Shown here piece after piece: positions 1 through 8,915 of a stretch of DNA of 17,583 nucleotides; the first letter of the stretch is position 1; each line of letters opens with the position of its first letter. Under the pieces are notes generated by a model. That model saw only the letters and a program-made list of their open reading frames with translations, was not told where the DNA came from and did not search any database. The position numbers were made by a program, and so were the translations under genes. Source of the DNA: Podila epigama (Eukaryota; Mortierellomycota; Mortierellomycetes; Mortierellales; Mortierellaceae); assembly GCA_015679605.1 (NCBI GenBank), contig JAAAVE010000521.1:1-17583 (forward strand), given 5' to 3'.

Positions 1-548
1 AAAAAAAAAAAAGGTTGGTCGGAAGATTGTGATTTTCCATGAAAGAGAGACGACGGAAATCATGAATCATGACAACGAATCCAGATACGATGCAATATCA
101 ATTAGCGGATTGAATATTCACAATCCAGCGACAAGTTGAAAAATATCCAGTAATTTGATTAATTGATTGATTGTGATGTCCGAGTGAAATCCGATGCGTC
201 AAAGTAGGTCCCGAAGTCATGTTGTATGGCGATGGCGATATGGCGATGTCGATTGAGAAAAAAATGGACATAATGAGTAAATGAAAAATGAGGGATGGTT
301 CCAATGGTTAGTAAGCCGCATTCTTGACGGATGGATTTCTCGATCGATGGATGTCTTCAAGTTCACATATGCCCCAGCATCTTACAGAGAATTTGGGAAA
401 GAAAGAACTGCCTCTTAGGCGGGCTTGCTGCCTTTTGAGCACCCAACCACAACACAACCAATGAGCAAAAAGTGAAATGAGTCACGTGTTGAATGCATAT
501 GCCAGTTTTAATAAAAATGCAAAATAAGTTTTGTGACAAAATATATAA
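1..548. other. Left-edge noncoding DNA downstream of AATF
   Basis: I see no convincing coding sequence here. The one short open frame (98-304, minus) has no recognisable features and looks like chance. The stretch starts with an A12 run. It holds a small GATGGCGAT-type repeat (226-253) and a CACGTG hexamer at 483-488. It is the 3' flank of the minus-strand AATF gene and may also hold the promoter of a gene lying left of the window. No polyadenylation signal could be assigned with confidence. Confidence 0.5.
226..253. repeat. Short imperfect ATGGCGAT repeat
   Basis: The octamer ATGGCGAT occurs three times, the first two copies overlapping (226-253), followed by a GTCGAT variant. It is a local low-complexity patch in noncoding DNA. 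No function is suggested. Confidence 0.5.
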
Positions 549-2733
549 TTATCCAAAGATCCGAAGACCGTCATCAGGGACAATTTCCTCTTGTTCTTGA
601 GCTTGTTCCTCCTCCTCTTCCTCCTCATCGTCCAAATTACCGCCTTTGCGTCCCAATAATGACGAGTAAAGCTCCTCTACCATCTCCTCATGCCAGGAGC
701 CAGCGGGAATCGGCGCCATAAAGCTCTGAAGCTTCTCGTGAACATGGTATCTGCACATTGAGAAAAAGAACAAGAGGGTCAAGAGTTGTTAGCAAAGAGT
801 GCAGACCAATGAGATCATCATATCAATAGAAACAAAACATACAAATAAACCATATTTTCGATTCATACCTTAACCTACGGCCCTTGGAGGCCTTGGTGTC
901 CACCTGCTTTTTGGTCTGCTTGGTTTGACGGAGAGCAGCCCAGCGCATGCCCATAGCTGTTGGGTCATCATTGTCAACCATCCTCGACTCAATCAGCTCT
1001 CTCAACAACTGCTGGTAAAAGTCAGCATCGTCAAAGATTTCCTCATCGTGGTTAGAAAGATGAGAGTCAAGCTTGCTGACTTCGGGCGTCTTTTCGGTTG
1101 CATCGTCCTCATCGTCTTCTTTGACCTCAGGCGCCGTCCCCAAAATGTGGTATTCAGATCGCTTCAACTGTGTGCGCTTAAGAAGTCGTTGGCTATCCGC
1201 TAATGTCTGAGAAATCTGTGTCATGATGCCCTGGTTCAGAGCCTTGAACTTTTTGTTAAGAGGGATACCACTTGCGATCTGAACCTTGTTGCTCCACTTT
1301 TCAAGAGTGCTGTCACGGTATGATTTCCAGCCTTCGTTCAGACCCTCAATGTCCTTCCACGCCTTTGTTTGCCATGCGTCATCATCAAGGTTTCTTGACT
1401 CTTCATCCTCCAGATCCTCCAACTTGCGCTTGTTATGTTTTGGTACCGACGCGCCATCCAGATTGCGAAGGAGGCTGGTGCGGACAGTGATCAAAGTGTC
1501 AATGAAGGACCGGAGGTTGTGCTTTGATTCTTCCAAAGATTCGGCATTCTCGTTCGACATGAATTCATCGTAGACATCTGGCTGTGGGAAGGTGTTGACC
1601 AAGGCCACGGACTTTTGGAGGCGAATACGGGTGTCCAAGAGTGTCTCCCAAAGCGTCTACATGGTAAGAGTAAATATGCGTGGTCAGCCGATGCAAATAA
1701 CAATGGTTGCTTGTGAAGTCATGTCAAGTTGCTTTTTTTCTTTCCATTTATCTTTCATTCCTTCTCTCTTTCTTTACCATTTGTGCCTTGACGTGGATAC
1801 CCTTCTCAACGTCGTCTGTAACGCTCTTGGTCATATTCTTGAGTAGCTCCTTTTCCTCTTGTTGGATCTTTTTCAGCTCTTCCTGCATCTCCTTTGGTGT
1901 TTCTGTGAGACCCGAGGCACTAAGGTCGCCATAGCCGTCTTCCTCGTCTTCGCCGTCACTATCCTCGTCCTCATCCTCATCCTCATCCTCATCATCGTCC
2001 TCACCACTGCCGCTTCCTTCCTCAGAATCCTCATTGTCCTCGTCACGGTCGAATCCAGCCATAAGGTCTTCACCGTCATCAAGATCATCGTTGGAGGCCA
2101 TTTCTTCGTCTTCGTCTTCTTCGCCGTCCTCGCTCTCAACATCTTCCTCGTCCTCCTCTTCCTCATCTTCCTCATCTTCGCTTTCCAGTCCAAGGGCGGC
2201 CTTCCTGTTGCTCTTCTTTCCTTTGTACTTGGGGTCATCCATGATGAACTGTTTGCTTCTCAGTTGACTCTTGCTATTCATATTCAGAATAAACCCTCGT
2301 TAGTCAAGAGGTGAACCAAGATCGCCTAGATCAGAGATGACCACTTGAAACTTACCCAACTGCCACATAATGCTCGCGTCCAGCGTTCTCATCAGCGTCG
2401 CCTCCATCGCTATCCATGTCACTGTCAGCGTTGCGTCGGCTTTGCAAAGAGTCGTCGCCCATATCCTCGGGATCATAATCTGGTAGAAGAACATAAGGTG
2501 AAAGTTAAGAACTTGTCGACAAAGAGATCCTTTCATAGAAATAGCTATGTCAATCATCAAACGGTGTATTACCCTTTGGGGTGGTAGTCGACAGTTCGGC
2601 CAGTTGTTCGGCCAACGACTTTTTGGTACCTAGGGTCGAATGTATAGAAGTGGGTAAGTGGACCAAGTTCCAAGGGGTACAGCAAGGAAGGAGTACATTT
2701 AGGTAGGGTCATGTCTGTCATACCCTTTGCCAT
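549..2733 (-). CDS. BFR2: AATF/Bfr2-type nucleolar ribosome-biogenesis factor
   Basis: This encodes a protein of the AATF/Che-1 (yeast Bfr2) family, an essential nucleolar factor of the small-subunit processome acting in early 18S pre-rRNA processing. Coding exons on the minus strand: 2733-2724, 2629-2573, 2479-2356, 2273-1778, 1656-869 and 750-549, giving 558 residues (human AATF is about 560). The N terminus reads [18 protein letters not shown], then a DYDPED motif. A long Asp/Glu-rich tract covers about residues 95-190. The AATF central domain begins near residue 230 (DTRIRLQKS). The C-terminal TRAUB domain (about 442-530) has [14 protein letters not shown], the VDTKASKGR signature and FMAPIP. 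An acidic tail ends the protein. The joins use GTATGA, GTAATA, GTAAGT, GTAAAG and GTATGA donors with CTAG, CAG, TAG, TAG and CAG acceptors, and all phases match. The first exon carries only ten coding bases. The gene is divergent from NOP10. The family call is very secure; exact joins are nearly so. Confidence 0.95.
1961..2010. repeat. Hexanucleotide acidic-codon repeat within AATF exon 4
   Basis: The plus strand carries a run of TCCTCA/TCCTCG hexamers. On the coding strand these read GAG/GAT codons and give an alternating Asp-Glu tract. Such a repeat can slip in steps of two residues, so length variation between strains is likely. The tract belongs to the normal acidic region of this family. 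Confidence 0.75.
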
Positions 2734-3363
2734 GATGTGAAATTGTTTTTGAAGGTAATGTGAATGAAATGAAGAGAAGGAAAGGGGATGTAGAAAGGGC
2801 AAGAAGGGTTCAGTTGCTTGAGTCGCTCAACGTTTGGGCACAGCAAGGTGAGGGAATGCATCGCATGGGCAATAACGTCCTTGTTTGTGTCTTTTTTTTT
2901 TTTTTTTTTTTTGTGGCTTAGATGTGTCGAGTAAACAGACGAAAAGTTTTACGCTGCATTCAACCTTCAATTCAACACTCGTTCATTACATCGTCTCCCA
3001 ACTCCATCCTCCTCCACAACATACATTCCCAAGGTAATGGAGCGTCCCTACTCATATCCTATTCTGAGCATATACAATGCATATTAGTGGAGCTTTTAGA
3101 ATGTGACTTTTTTGGACAATTACCTGGAAAAGCCTAACAGTTCAACCGATGGAGACACTCTTTGTTTTCAGTTGTCGCTTGTTTCTTGTGCATCCTCAGA
3201 CTGAGGTTGTGCAAAGCAGCGAGTAACTTTTGCTCACACTATACATCACCGTAGCACAGCAACTTGCGATCCCTACATAAATCTCGTAGTTGTGGCAAGA
3301 GAACAGACGAATTACAGACTAGCGTACCTAACAACTATCTCTACTCCCTCTCGATCTGTATAG
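2734..3363. promoter_or_regulatory. Divergent AATF/NOP10 intergenic promoter region
   Basis: These 630 bases separate the AATF start (minus) from the NOP10 start (plus) and must hold both promoters and both 5' leaders. A T21 tract lies at 2892-2912. The NOP10-side leader ends in a CTAAC-like branch motif near 3327-3332 and TATAG directly before the ATG, so the leader may be spliced, with AAG|GTAATG near 3031-3036 as a possible donor. I found no clear TATA box and no exact match to the yeast PAC or RRPE ribosome-biogenesis motifs. The single short open frame at 2922-3137 is unconvincing as a gene. Confidence 0.55.
2892..2912. repeat. Poly-T tract (T21)
   Basis: An uninterrupted run of 21 T lies in the divergent AATF/NOP10 promoter. 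Long dA:dT tracts often exclude nucleosomes in fungal promoters, which fits this position. The exact length may carry sequencing error. Confidence 0.85.
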
Positions 3364-3734
3364 ATGCATCTTATGTACACTCTCTCTGACGATGGCAAGC
3401 GTGTCTACACCCTCAAGGTATGGAGACATTTCAGGATTCTTTCAATGGACAGAACTGGTGGACTCATGTGGACAAGAGCGTGGATCGCTTGATGATAGAC
3501 TTTTGTCGTTGGGGACACCACCTCACTGAACAAATGGATGATCATATTTACTCATTTTTTTTTGTTTCGATGAACCCACCTTGCTCTCAATAGAAGGTGA
3601 CCGGTGCCGGAAAGATCACCAAGTCTGCCCATCCCGCTCGCTTCTCGCCCGATGACAAGTACTCCCGTCACCGTGTCACCTTGAAGAAGCGCTTCGGTCT
3701 CCTCTTGACCCAGCTCCCCTCCAAGCAGCATTAA
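3364..3734 (+). CDS. NOP10: NOP10, H/ACA snoRNP subunit
   Basis: NOP10 is the small subunit of H/ACA ribonucleoproteins. With Cbf5/dyskerin, Gar1 and Nhp2 it guides pseudouridylation of rRNA and snRNA in the nucleolus and Cajal-type bodies. Exons 3364-3417 and 3594-3734 join in phase 0 (AAG|GTATGG ... AATAG|AAG), giving 64 residues, the usual family length. The protein begins [19 protein letters not shown], continues through the conserved [20 protein letters not shown] block, and ends with [10 protein letters not shown] plus a short basic tail. The zinc-binding cysteines of archaeal Nop10 are absent, as usual in eukaryotes. The 176-base intron interrupts the conserved YTLKKVT segment. The start is fixed by family alignment, and TATAG abuts the ATG, so a 5'-leader intron may end there. 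It is divergent from AATF and is followed by MMM1 on the same strand. Confidence 0.97.
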
Positions 3735-3894
3735 ACAAATACTTTTTGCCTCTTTGTTTCCATATTTTTTTTCCCTGTATCCAATACATTCAACTTTTCG
3801 TCTCTGTATTCCTGTGTCCTTTTTTCTCACACAAGTGCTTTGACTATTTGTCCCTTTTGGAAATGTCGTCTATTCAAGAATTCCTAGGCAGTGT

Positions 3895-3902
3895 TCACGT
3901 GA
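3895..3902. promoter_or_regulatory. Palindromic E-box TCACGTGA upstream of MMM1
   Basis: A perfect eight-base palindrome lies 190 bases upstream of the MMM1 ATG. TCACGTGA is the optimal core for fungal bHLH factors of the Cbf1/Pho4/SREBP type. The identity and the use of the site are inference from sequence alone. Confidence 0.35.
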
Positions 3903-3993
3903 TGCAATGTTCTCAGTGTAGAAGTAGCCCATGCACTTTTGCCCAATCGGAATTGTTTTACATGCTTGCTCTCTGTTCACTCATTCACGCAAG

Positions 3994-4010
3994 ACACACA
4001 CACACACACA
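3994..4010. repeat. AC dinucleotide microsatellite
   Basis: A 17-base run of alternating A and C, followed by TACACA, lies in the MMM1 leader. Read in the MMM1 frame it would encode alternating His and Thr. Confidence 0.85.
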
Positions 4011-4092
4011 TACACAAGCTGCTTTCTTTTTCTCTTTCTCTCACTGTCACTCTATTCACAGCATTACAAGTCAGACATTACAAGAAGCAAAA

Positions 4093-5596
4093 ATGCCGAA
4101 CCACGTTCAGGTTGTAGGGCAGGACGTGCCAGACTACCTGATTGAGATTGCACAGATCGCAAGACATCTCGATCGCCCAACTAGTTCTGGAATGTCATTC
4201 ACCACAGGCTTGCTGCTGGGACAGTTGAGCGTTGTTCTCTTGGTGATTGTTTGCTTCAAATACTTGCTTTTGGAGGATGTCAGATATGGTCGCAAGGTGA
4301 GCAAAGAGTCTTTGCTGTCTAAATTGCTTTGTACCGACTCTTTGGGTGGTTCCCCCCCCCCCCCCCCCCTCGTCGTCCTGACCCCCTGTCCTCCTCTGAT
4401 TACTTTGTCTCCCTTGTTTGGTCTACAGCCACGATCATTTTCAAATAGAGGGATCGCTATTCCCGCACCGCCAACAAAACCTTCATTACCATCGATCACA
4501 ACTATTCTCAACAAAACTGCCTATGACGTCTATGACCATACACCAGAGTCATTGGACTGGCTGAGTGTATTGATGGCACAGGCTATTGCTCAATATAGAG
4601 ACGACTCCAAGGTCAACAACCGCCTAATCAAAGCTTTAGCCGAGGCTTTGAATGGTGGTGTAAGGCCTGACTGGGTGGTAAGTGACTTTTGAGGGAAAAG
4701 GAGAAATGTGGATAAAGAAGATCCGATATCGACCGCATGCACCCTACAATCCTAAGCGTAACAAATGTTTTTTGTTTGTTTGAATGTTATTGAAAAACAG
4801 GGACATATTCGTGTGACAGAGCTCAACCTTGGCGAAGATTTTCCAGTATTGAGTAGAGCAAGGATAAGACCAGCAGATCAACCGTCAGGAAGTGTGGTAT
4901 GAAGAATTATCTTATACAACAAGGGCATATTGTGTTTGCTATTGACTTGGAAGAAAAACAGCTTTTAACATCGATACAATGCATACTTTTTCTTTCTCAT
5001 ATTTATTATTGCTGTTCTTACTACTAACTGTAGCGAGCAGAGATTGATATTGACTTTAATGATCAAATCATGCTCGGTATTGAGACTTCAGTACTTATTA
5101 ACTGGCCACGGCCACGGATAGCGGCCTTACCTGTTTCGCTTGTACTCTCTGTTGTCAAGTTCCAGGCAACGGTACATAGTCTTCTCAAGTTGACTGAAAA
5201 ATTGAGAGCCAAAGTGAATTGACAATGTAATATACTAATCGTTAAACTTGAATCCATGCTTCTTTCTAGATGACCATGCAGTTCAATACCATCGATGGAC
5301 AGCAACATATCTCAATTTCAACATTGCCCGATTTCGATTTGGAGTTTGGAGTTCAATCACTTCTTGGAGCTCGGACAAAACTGGAGGATGTTCCAAAGGT
5401 GACAGACCTCATCACATCCAAGCTGCGTGGATTCTTTGTTGACAAGTGTGTTTACCCCAATGGTCGCGACATTGCCATGCCAACATTTTGGGCGAAACGG
5501 GATATCTATGCAAAGTCCCAGAGCAGCAGCACGAATAGCAACAACGGAAGTAGCAGCAACATCAATCATGGCGCCAGCCATATTAAATCCAGTTAA
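4093..5596 (+). CDS. MMM1: MMM1, ER-anchored ERMES lipid-transfer subunit
   Basis: Mmm1 is the ER membrane subunit of the ERMES tether (with Mdm10, Mdm12 and Mdm34). Its SMP domain, a TULIP fold, moves phospholipid between ER and mitochondria. Exons: 4093-4296, 4429-4677, 4801-4896, 5034-5171 and 5270-5596, all joined in phase 0, for 337 residues (yeast Mmm1 has 426). There is a short N-terminal lumenal part, one membrane span at about 36-58 (LLLGQLSVVLLVIVCF), a linker to about 105, and the SMP domain from SLDWLSVLMAQ (109) to about 310. SMP landmarks include RVTELNLGEDFPVLSRARI, a DIDFNDQI strand, the GARTKLEDVPKV segment and a CVYPNGRDIAMP end. The Ser/Asn-rich tail is variable. The ATG at 4093 was chosen over the in-frame ATG at 3931 because the extra residues are low complexity. 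Intron 1 is stop-free and a multiple of three. The gene is convergent with the HAM1-like gene. Confidence 0.96.
4352..4369. repeat. Poly-C tract (C18) in MMM1 intron 1
   Basis: Eighteen consecutive C lie in the first MMM1 intron, 59 bases before the acceptor. Tracts like this are slippage-prone and hard to sequence, so the length may be inexact. Confidence 0.85.
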
Positions 5597-5780
5597 TTTT
5601 GTTACTGTCATCAAGGGAACTCTGCTTCAGATTCTGCAAAAATATATGATTGCGTGTAGTGTGAGAACTATTTTTTTAAATCTGCGATATCTGCAATATC
5701 TGCGTTCAGCATGGATAACTCCATCATGAAGAATGTTGGTGCAGCCAAGTTGTGCTTATACGGCATCACTCTTTCCATAC

Positions 5781-8543
5781 TCAATATCGAGATGCCCAGT
5801 GTGGCACGGGCATGAGGTTCTGCTCAACTTTGGGAGACTCGCCCACTGTTCCGTGGATGGTAGGTCGCATGGGTTGCAGCTGAGCAACAGTCAACAACGG
5901 TTTGGCTATAGCCAATGTCTGGCCTACAGTTGGAACAATATCCTGACCCCGCTGGTCTCCTATCTGCAATCTCTCCATGATTTGGTCAACGCTTTCGTTA
6001 ATAGAGTCGATTATCTGACGGATAGTCTTGTCGAGGGCTTGCTCGAGACCCTTGCGAAGTTGATGGGTAATGAACATGTGTGCCAAAACTTGGAGTACGG
6101 GATGCTTTGTTGATGTCACGTCCACATTGAGTCGTGCAAGTCGAACATGGCACTCCTTTAGCTCGATGAAGGTCTCCTCTACCACATCGTGTTCGATGGC
6201 AACTACGAGCGAAGGAACACGACTCGACCTGACGGATCCACCAACGGCGCTGTCACGAAGTCTTGAACCATTGAGGACAAGGTTGGTAAAGACAAAGGGT
6301 GGTCGAGGTCTGCCAACAGTGATTTGTTCGGTTGAATGTGAATCCCATTGAGCAATGGACTTGTCCATGTCGTCATCGCGAAGGCGATGATAGGCAGAGC
6401 CGATGATACTTCTCGTGTCATTCACGATCCTTTGCTCAACTGCGCGCCCTACGCGGGCAACAGCGTGAGGAAATGCTCGTGCCACAACAACCGCTTCTGG
6501 ACCGCTTCGTCTTGCTGACACATCTCTAGTATCTCTAGCTACAAGGCGGTCTTGCGTGGGTTGCGATTGTGGCGTGGCAGTCGGCCTCCGACCCTCAGTC
6601 CTTCTACGCTGACGTCGAGCAGTCCCATCAGTTGTCGGAGCCTTGACAGTGAACACGAGATCAATATCTAGGCTGTCGGCAGGGACTGACATGTCCATTT
6701 GACCGTAATCGAACATGCGGAAGGAGGAATTTTGACGCCGCTGAAGGCTATAGGCGACGTGCTTGGCTTCGATTTCGATACCGCGGCTAAATGCAGAATG
6801 GAATGAGTTTGGTATTGCATATGAGGATGCCCGTATTTTTTTTTCTTGCTATCAGCTATTTGAATCAAAATATCCAAAAAAAGACAACTTACACTTTTAG
6901 GTGCCAATGGCGGCAAGTGGTTTCGGTCGTGCGGTCATAGTCAATGGTCGAGTTGAGGTGAATGTTGCTAGGCATCAACTTGGGAAACTGAAGCACAATC
7001 GAGTCCAATATAAACGACCAGTCCTTTCTGTTGACACCAATACTTGGCAGGGGAACTGGTACAACATTTGTGTTCAGGGCTCTAAGGAGGGTGTCAAAGT
7101 CCTTCATGACATCCCAGCCTCCAGCAGCTTGACGTTGGCCAGACATTTGGGTCTCGATGGCCTCTTTGATAAAGGTGGCCATTACCTGCTCAATGGCGAG
7201 ACTACGTTCTGTCGTCATTCCGCCAGACCATAATTGCTCCGTTAGACCTACGAGGGTCTTAACCAGGCGTTCCGAGGGTCCCTTGAACTGTGGTTGTTCG
7301 ACCGACGACTGAAGGTTGCTAATCACCATACGACCTTCGGTGATGTAGTCTGATGCTGTAACAAACTCTTGGTCCTTGAGAGAAAGTATGATGAATTTGA
7401 ATAGCATCTTGACCTCTGACCTGAATGCTTCGTCGTTCATACTGCTTGAGTACAGGTTTAGGTACTCTTGTGCAAGAATCTCACAGCAAGGGAAAAGACT
7501 TTTAGCAACAGGAGGAATCTGCTCCAGCAGACTGGCCCGTACACTGTCGGTGTCCCCTTCTATCTTCTCGTCCATCTCATACACGATTGTCAGGAAGCGA
7601 CGGATACTGGTCTGAATATCCGGGTGCTGGAACATGTCCAAGAAGAGATGCTGAATTTTGAGAAACACGTACTCGACCTCGTCGTCAGACAGTGGACGTG
7701 GGCTTACACCATTCACCGAGTTCTCGTACTTTAGGGCGAGTGCAGCTTCAAAGAGGTGTGCGAGTGCGCAGATGCGGAAACGCGTGATGGATGAAGATAG
7801 AAGAGCTACGATGAGGTCGCAGCCTTGGTCGCGTGCGGCTTGGATGGTAGGGCCAAGATGTGCAGGTGATGGAAACTGTGTGCGGACGCGATTTTCTACA
7901 TTAGTACAGACAGACACATGTCAGCCGCCGCTGTGAGTTTTCTTTTGTGTCTTTGATACAATATGCCATCAACGAAAAACTCCATCACATTTTCATCAGG
8001 TGTGAAAGATGACTTTGATGCTAGCATTTTCTTTAAAAACATAGAGATCTTCATCCTTACCAAAGATGATGTGGTCCGAAGGCGCAATGTGCTTCATTTT
8101 TCTTGACTTTGTATAAAATGCGTTCACGAGACGGTCGATATAATGTTCTTCATGGAGATGTTGGTATATCGTTTGGAAGGATGTGGCTATGCGCGCCTCT
8201 GTGGTAGCATGGGTAGAAGAAGAAAGTGACTCTAGAATATCCCTGTTGGACAGCGGCAGTGGCATGCCCAAACTTGGCTCAAGCGCTCTTTTTTTATACG
8301 GATGGCATAGGGACAGAGAAGGTTAATAAAATATATATTTGACATAAATTTGGACCCGCATGGAAAACACAAACACGGCTTCAGAATTTGAAAGAGTGAT
8401 AGATGTGTGTGGGTCCAACTCTTTATAGCTCACCTCGTAAACTGGTCATCATCTTCTGGTTCTTCTCGTTGCTCCCACAAAGAATCTCCTCGCAAAAGAG
8501 GTGGCGACTGGAAGATATTGGTGTCTGTGGTTGTGGTAGCCAT
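5781..8543 (-). CDS. HAM1-like, probable TULIP-type lipid-binding protein
   Basis: Minus-strand exons 8543-8434, 8287-8061, 7895-6893 and 6786-5781 join with matching phases (2, 1, 2) into 781 residues. Donors are GTGAGC, GTAAGG and GTAAGT. I assign it tentatively to the fungal HAM1-like family (DUF5923 N-terminal plus DUF4449 C-terminal), whose members are predicted to have a BPI/LBP (TULIP) lipid-binding fold; the biochemical role is unknown. Visible layout: a disordered acidic start; a helical N-terminal part (about 45-110, HEEHYIDRLVNAFYTKSRK); a long helical domain in exon 3; a segment near 393 with VPLPSIGVNRKDW and PKLMPSNIHLN, typical of the N-to-C domain junction; a beta-like region from RGIEIEAKHVAYSLQRR (447) to DIDLVFTVK; an Arg-rich stretch; and an amphipathic helix at about 688-720. 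There is no signal peptide or membrane span. It shares a promoter with the UPF0652 gene and is tail to tail with MMM1. Gene structure is firm; the family call is moderate. Confidence 0.75.
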
Positions 8544-8687
8544 TGTGTATTGGTGTTCTTTTTTTCTCTTTGATAGGTTGTAGGAGAAATGGAATGGAGG
8601 ACAGAAAAAGAAACAAGTCGACAGCGCGAAAAACACGAGTTCAAAACTGTGAAAATTAAGGGGCACTCTCCTCATTCCACAGTGGTG

Positions 8688-8704
8688 AAAAAAAAAAAAA
8701 AAAA
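8688..8704. repeat. Poly-A tract (A17)
   Basis: Seventeen A in a row lie in the middle of the divergent HAM1-like/UPF0652 promoter. It is a candidate nucleosome-excluding tract, as with the T21 run upstream of NOP10. Confidence 0.85.
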
Positions 8705-8816
8705 GTCGTTCATATGTCTCTTTCTCTTCTGCATCCTTTCGCGCAATTCATCCATTCATTTTAGCCAGAGTGCCGCCTCTGTCATCTCCTCTCATTCCTC
8801 AGGCCCCGATACACAC

Positions 8817-8856
8817 AGACATTCATACTTACATACAGACATTCATACTTACACAC
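8817..8856. repeat. Two-copy 20-base tandem repeat in a 5' leader
   Basis: Two adjacent 20-base copies start at 8817 (AGACATTCATACTTACATAC) and 8837 and differ at one position. They run into an AC microsatellite. They lie 60-99 bases upstream of the UPF0652 ATG, probably in the transcribed leader. Confidence 0.85.
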
Positions 8857-8915
8857 ACACTACACAACTATCACAGTACCGACTACTTTCATCCCAACAC
8901 AAGAAACGTAGAGTC

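Larger units (their letters stand above)
3735..4092 (+). other. NOP10 3' flank and MMM1 promoter/leader
   Basis: This 358-base spacer is pyrimidine-rich. It contains a palindromic TCACGTGA (3895-3902), an AC microsatellite (3994-4010) and a CT-rich stretch just before the MMM1 start. The frame of MMM1 stays open upstream to an ATG at 3931, but the encoded sequence is His/Thr and Ser/Phe low complexity, so I read it as leader. No separate gene is visible. Confidence 0.55.
8544..8915. promoter_or_regulatory. Divergent promoter, HAM1-like / UPF0652 genes
   Basis: The two genes start 372 bases apart on opposite strands. The spacer holds an A17 run (8688-8704), a 20-base direct tandem repeat (8817-8856) and a CA-rich leader on the UPF0652 side. 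The frame of the UPF0652 gene is open up to an ATG at 8589, but the peptide is poly-Lys, His/Thr low complexity and would leave only 45 bases to the opposite start, so I treat it as leader. No TATA box is clear. Confidence 0.5.

Noticed and set aside
98-304. 68-codon minus-strand open frame at the left edge
   Set aside because: Composition is unremarkable, no family is recognised, and the length is expected by chance.
1859-2314. 151-residue hydrophobic open frame antisense to AATF exon 4
   Set aside because: It is the antisense shadow of GAG/GAT/GAA codons, which read as Leu/Ile/Val/Phe on the other strand. The AATF frame has clear family conservation.
3418-3593. Possible C/D box snoRNA in the NOP10 intron (TGATGAT at 3490-3496, CTGA at 3526-3529)
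   Set aside because: The C-box-like element lacks the preceding purine, the boxes are only about 30 bases apart, there is no later D box, and no terminal stem was seen.
5733-6351. Plus-strand open frames opposite the HAM1-like C-terminal exon
   Set aside because: They have no recognisable features and are shadows of the long minus-strand exon.
8589-8915. N-terminal extension of the UPF0652 protein from the ATG at 8589
   Set aside because: The residues are poly-Lys and His/Thr low complexity, and the start would lie 45 bases from the opposite gene's start codon, leaving almost no promoter.
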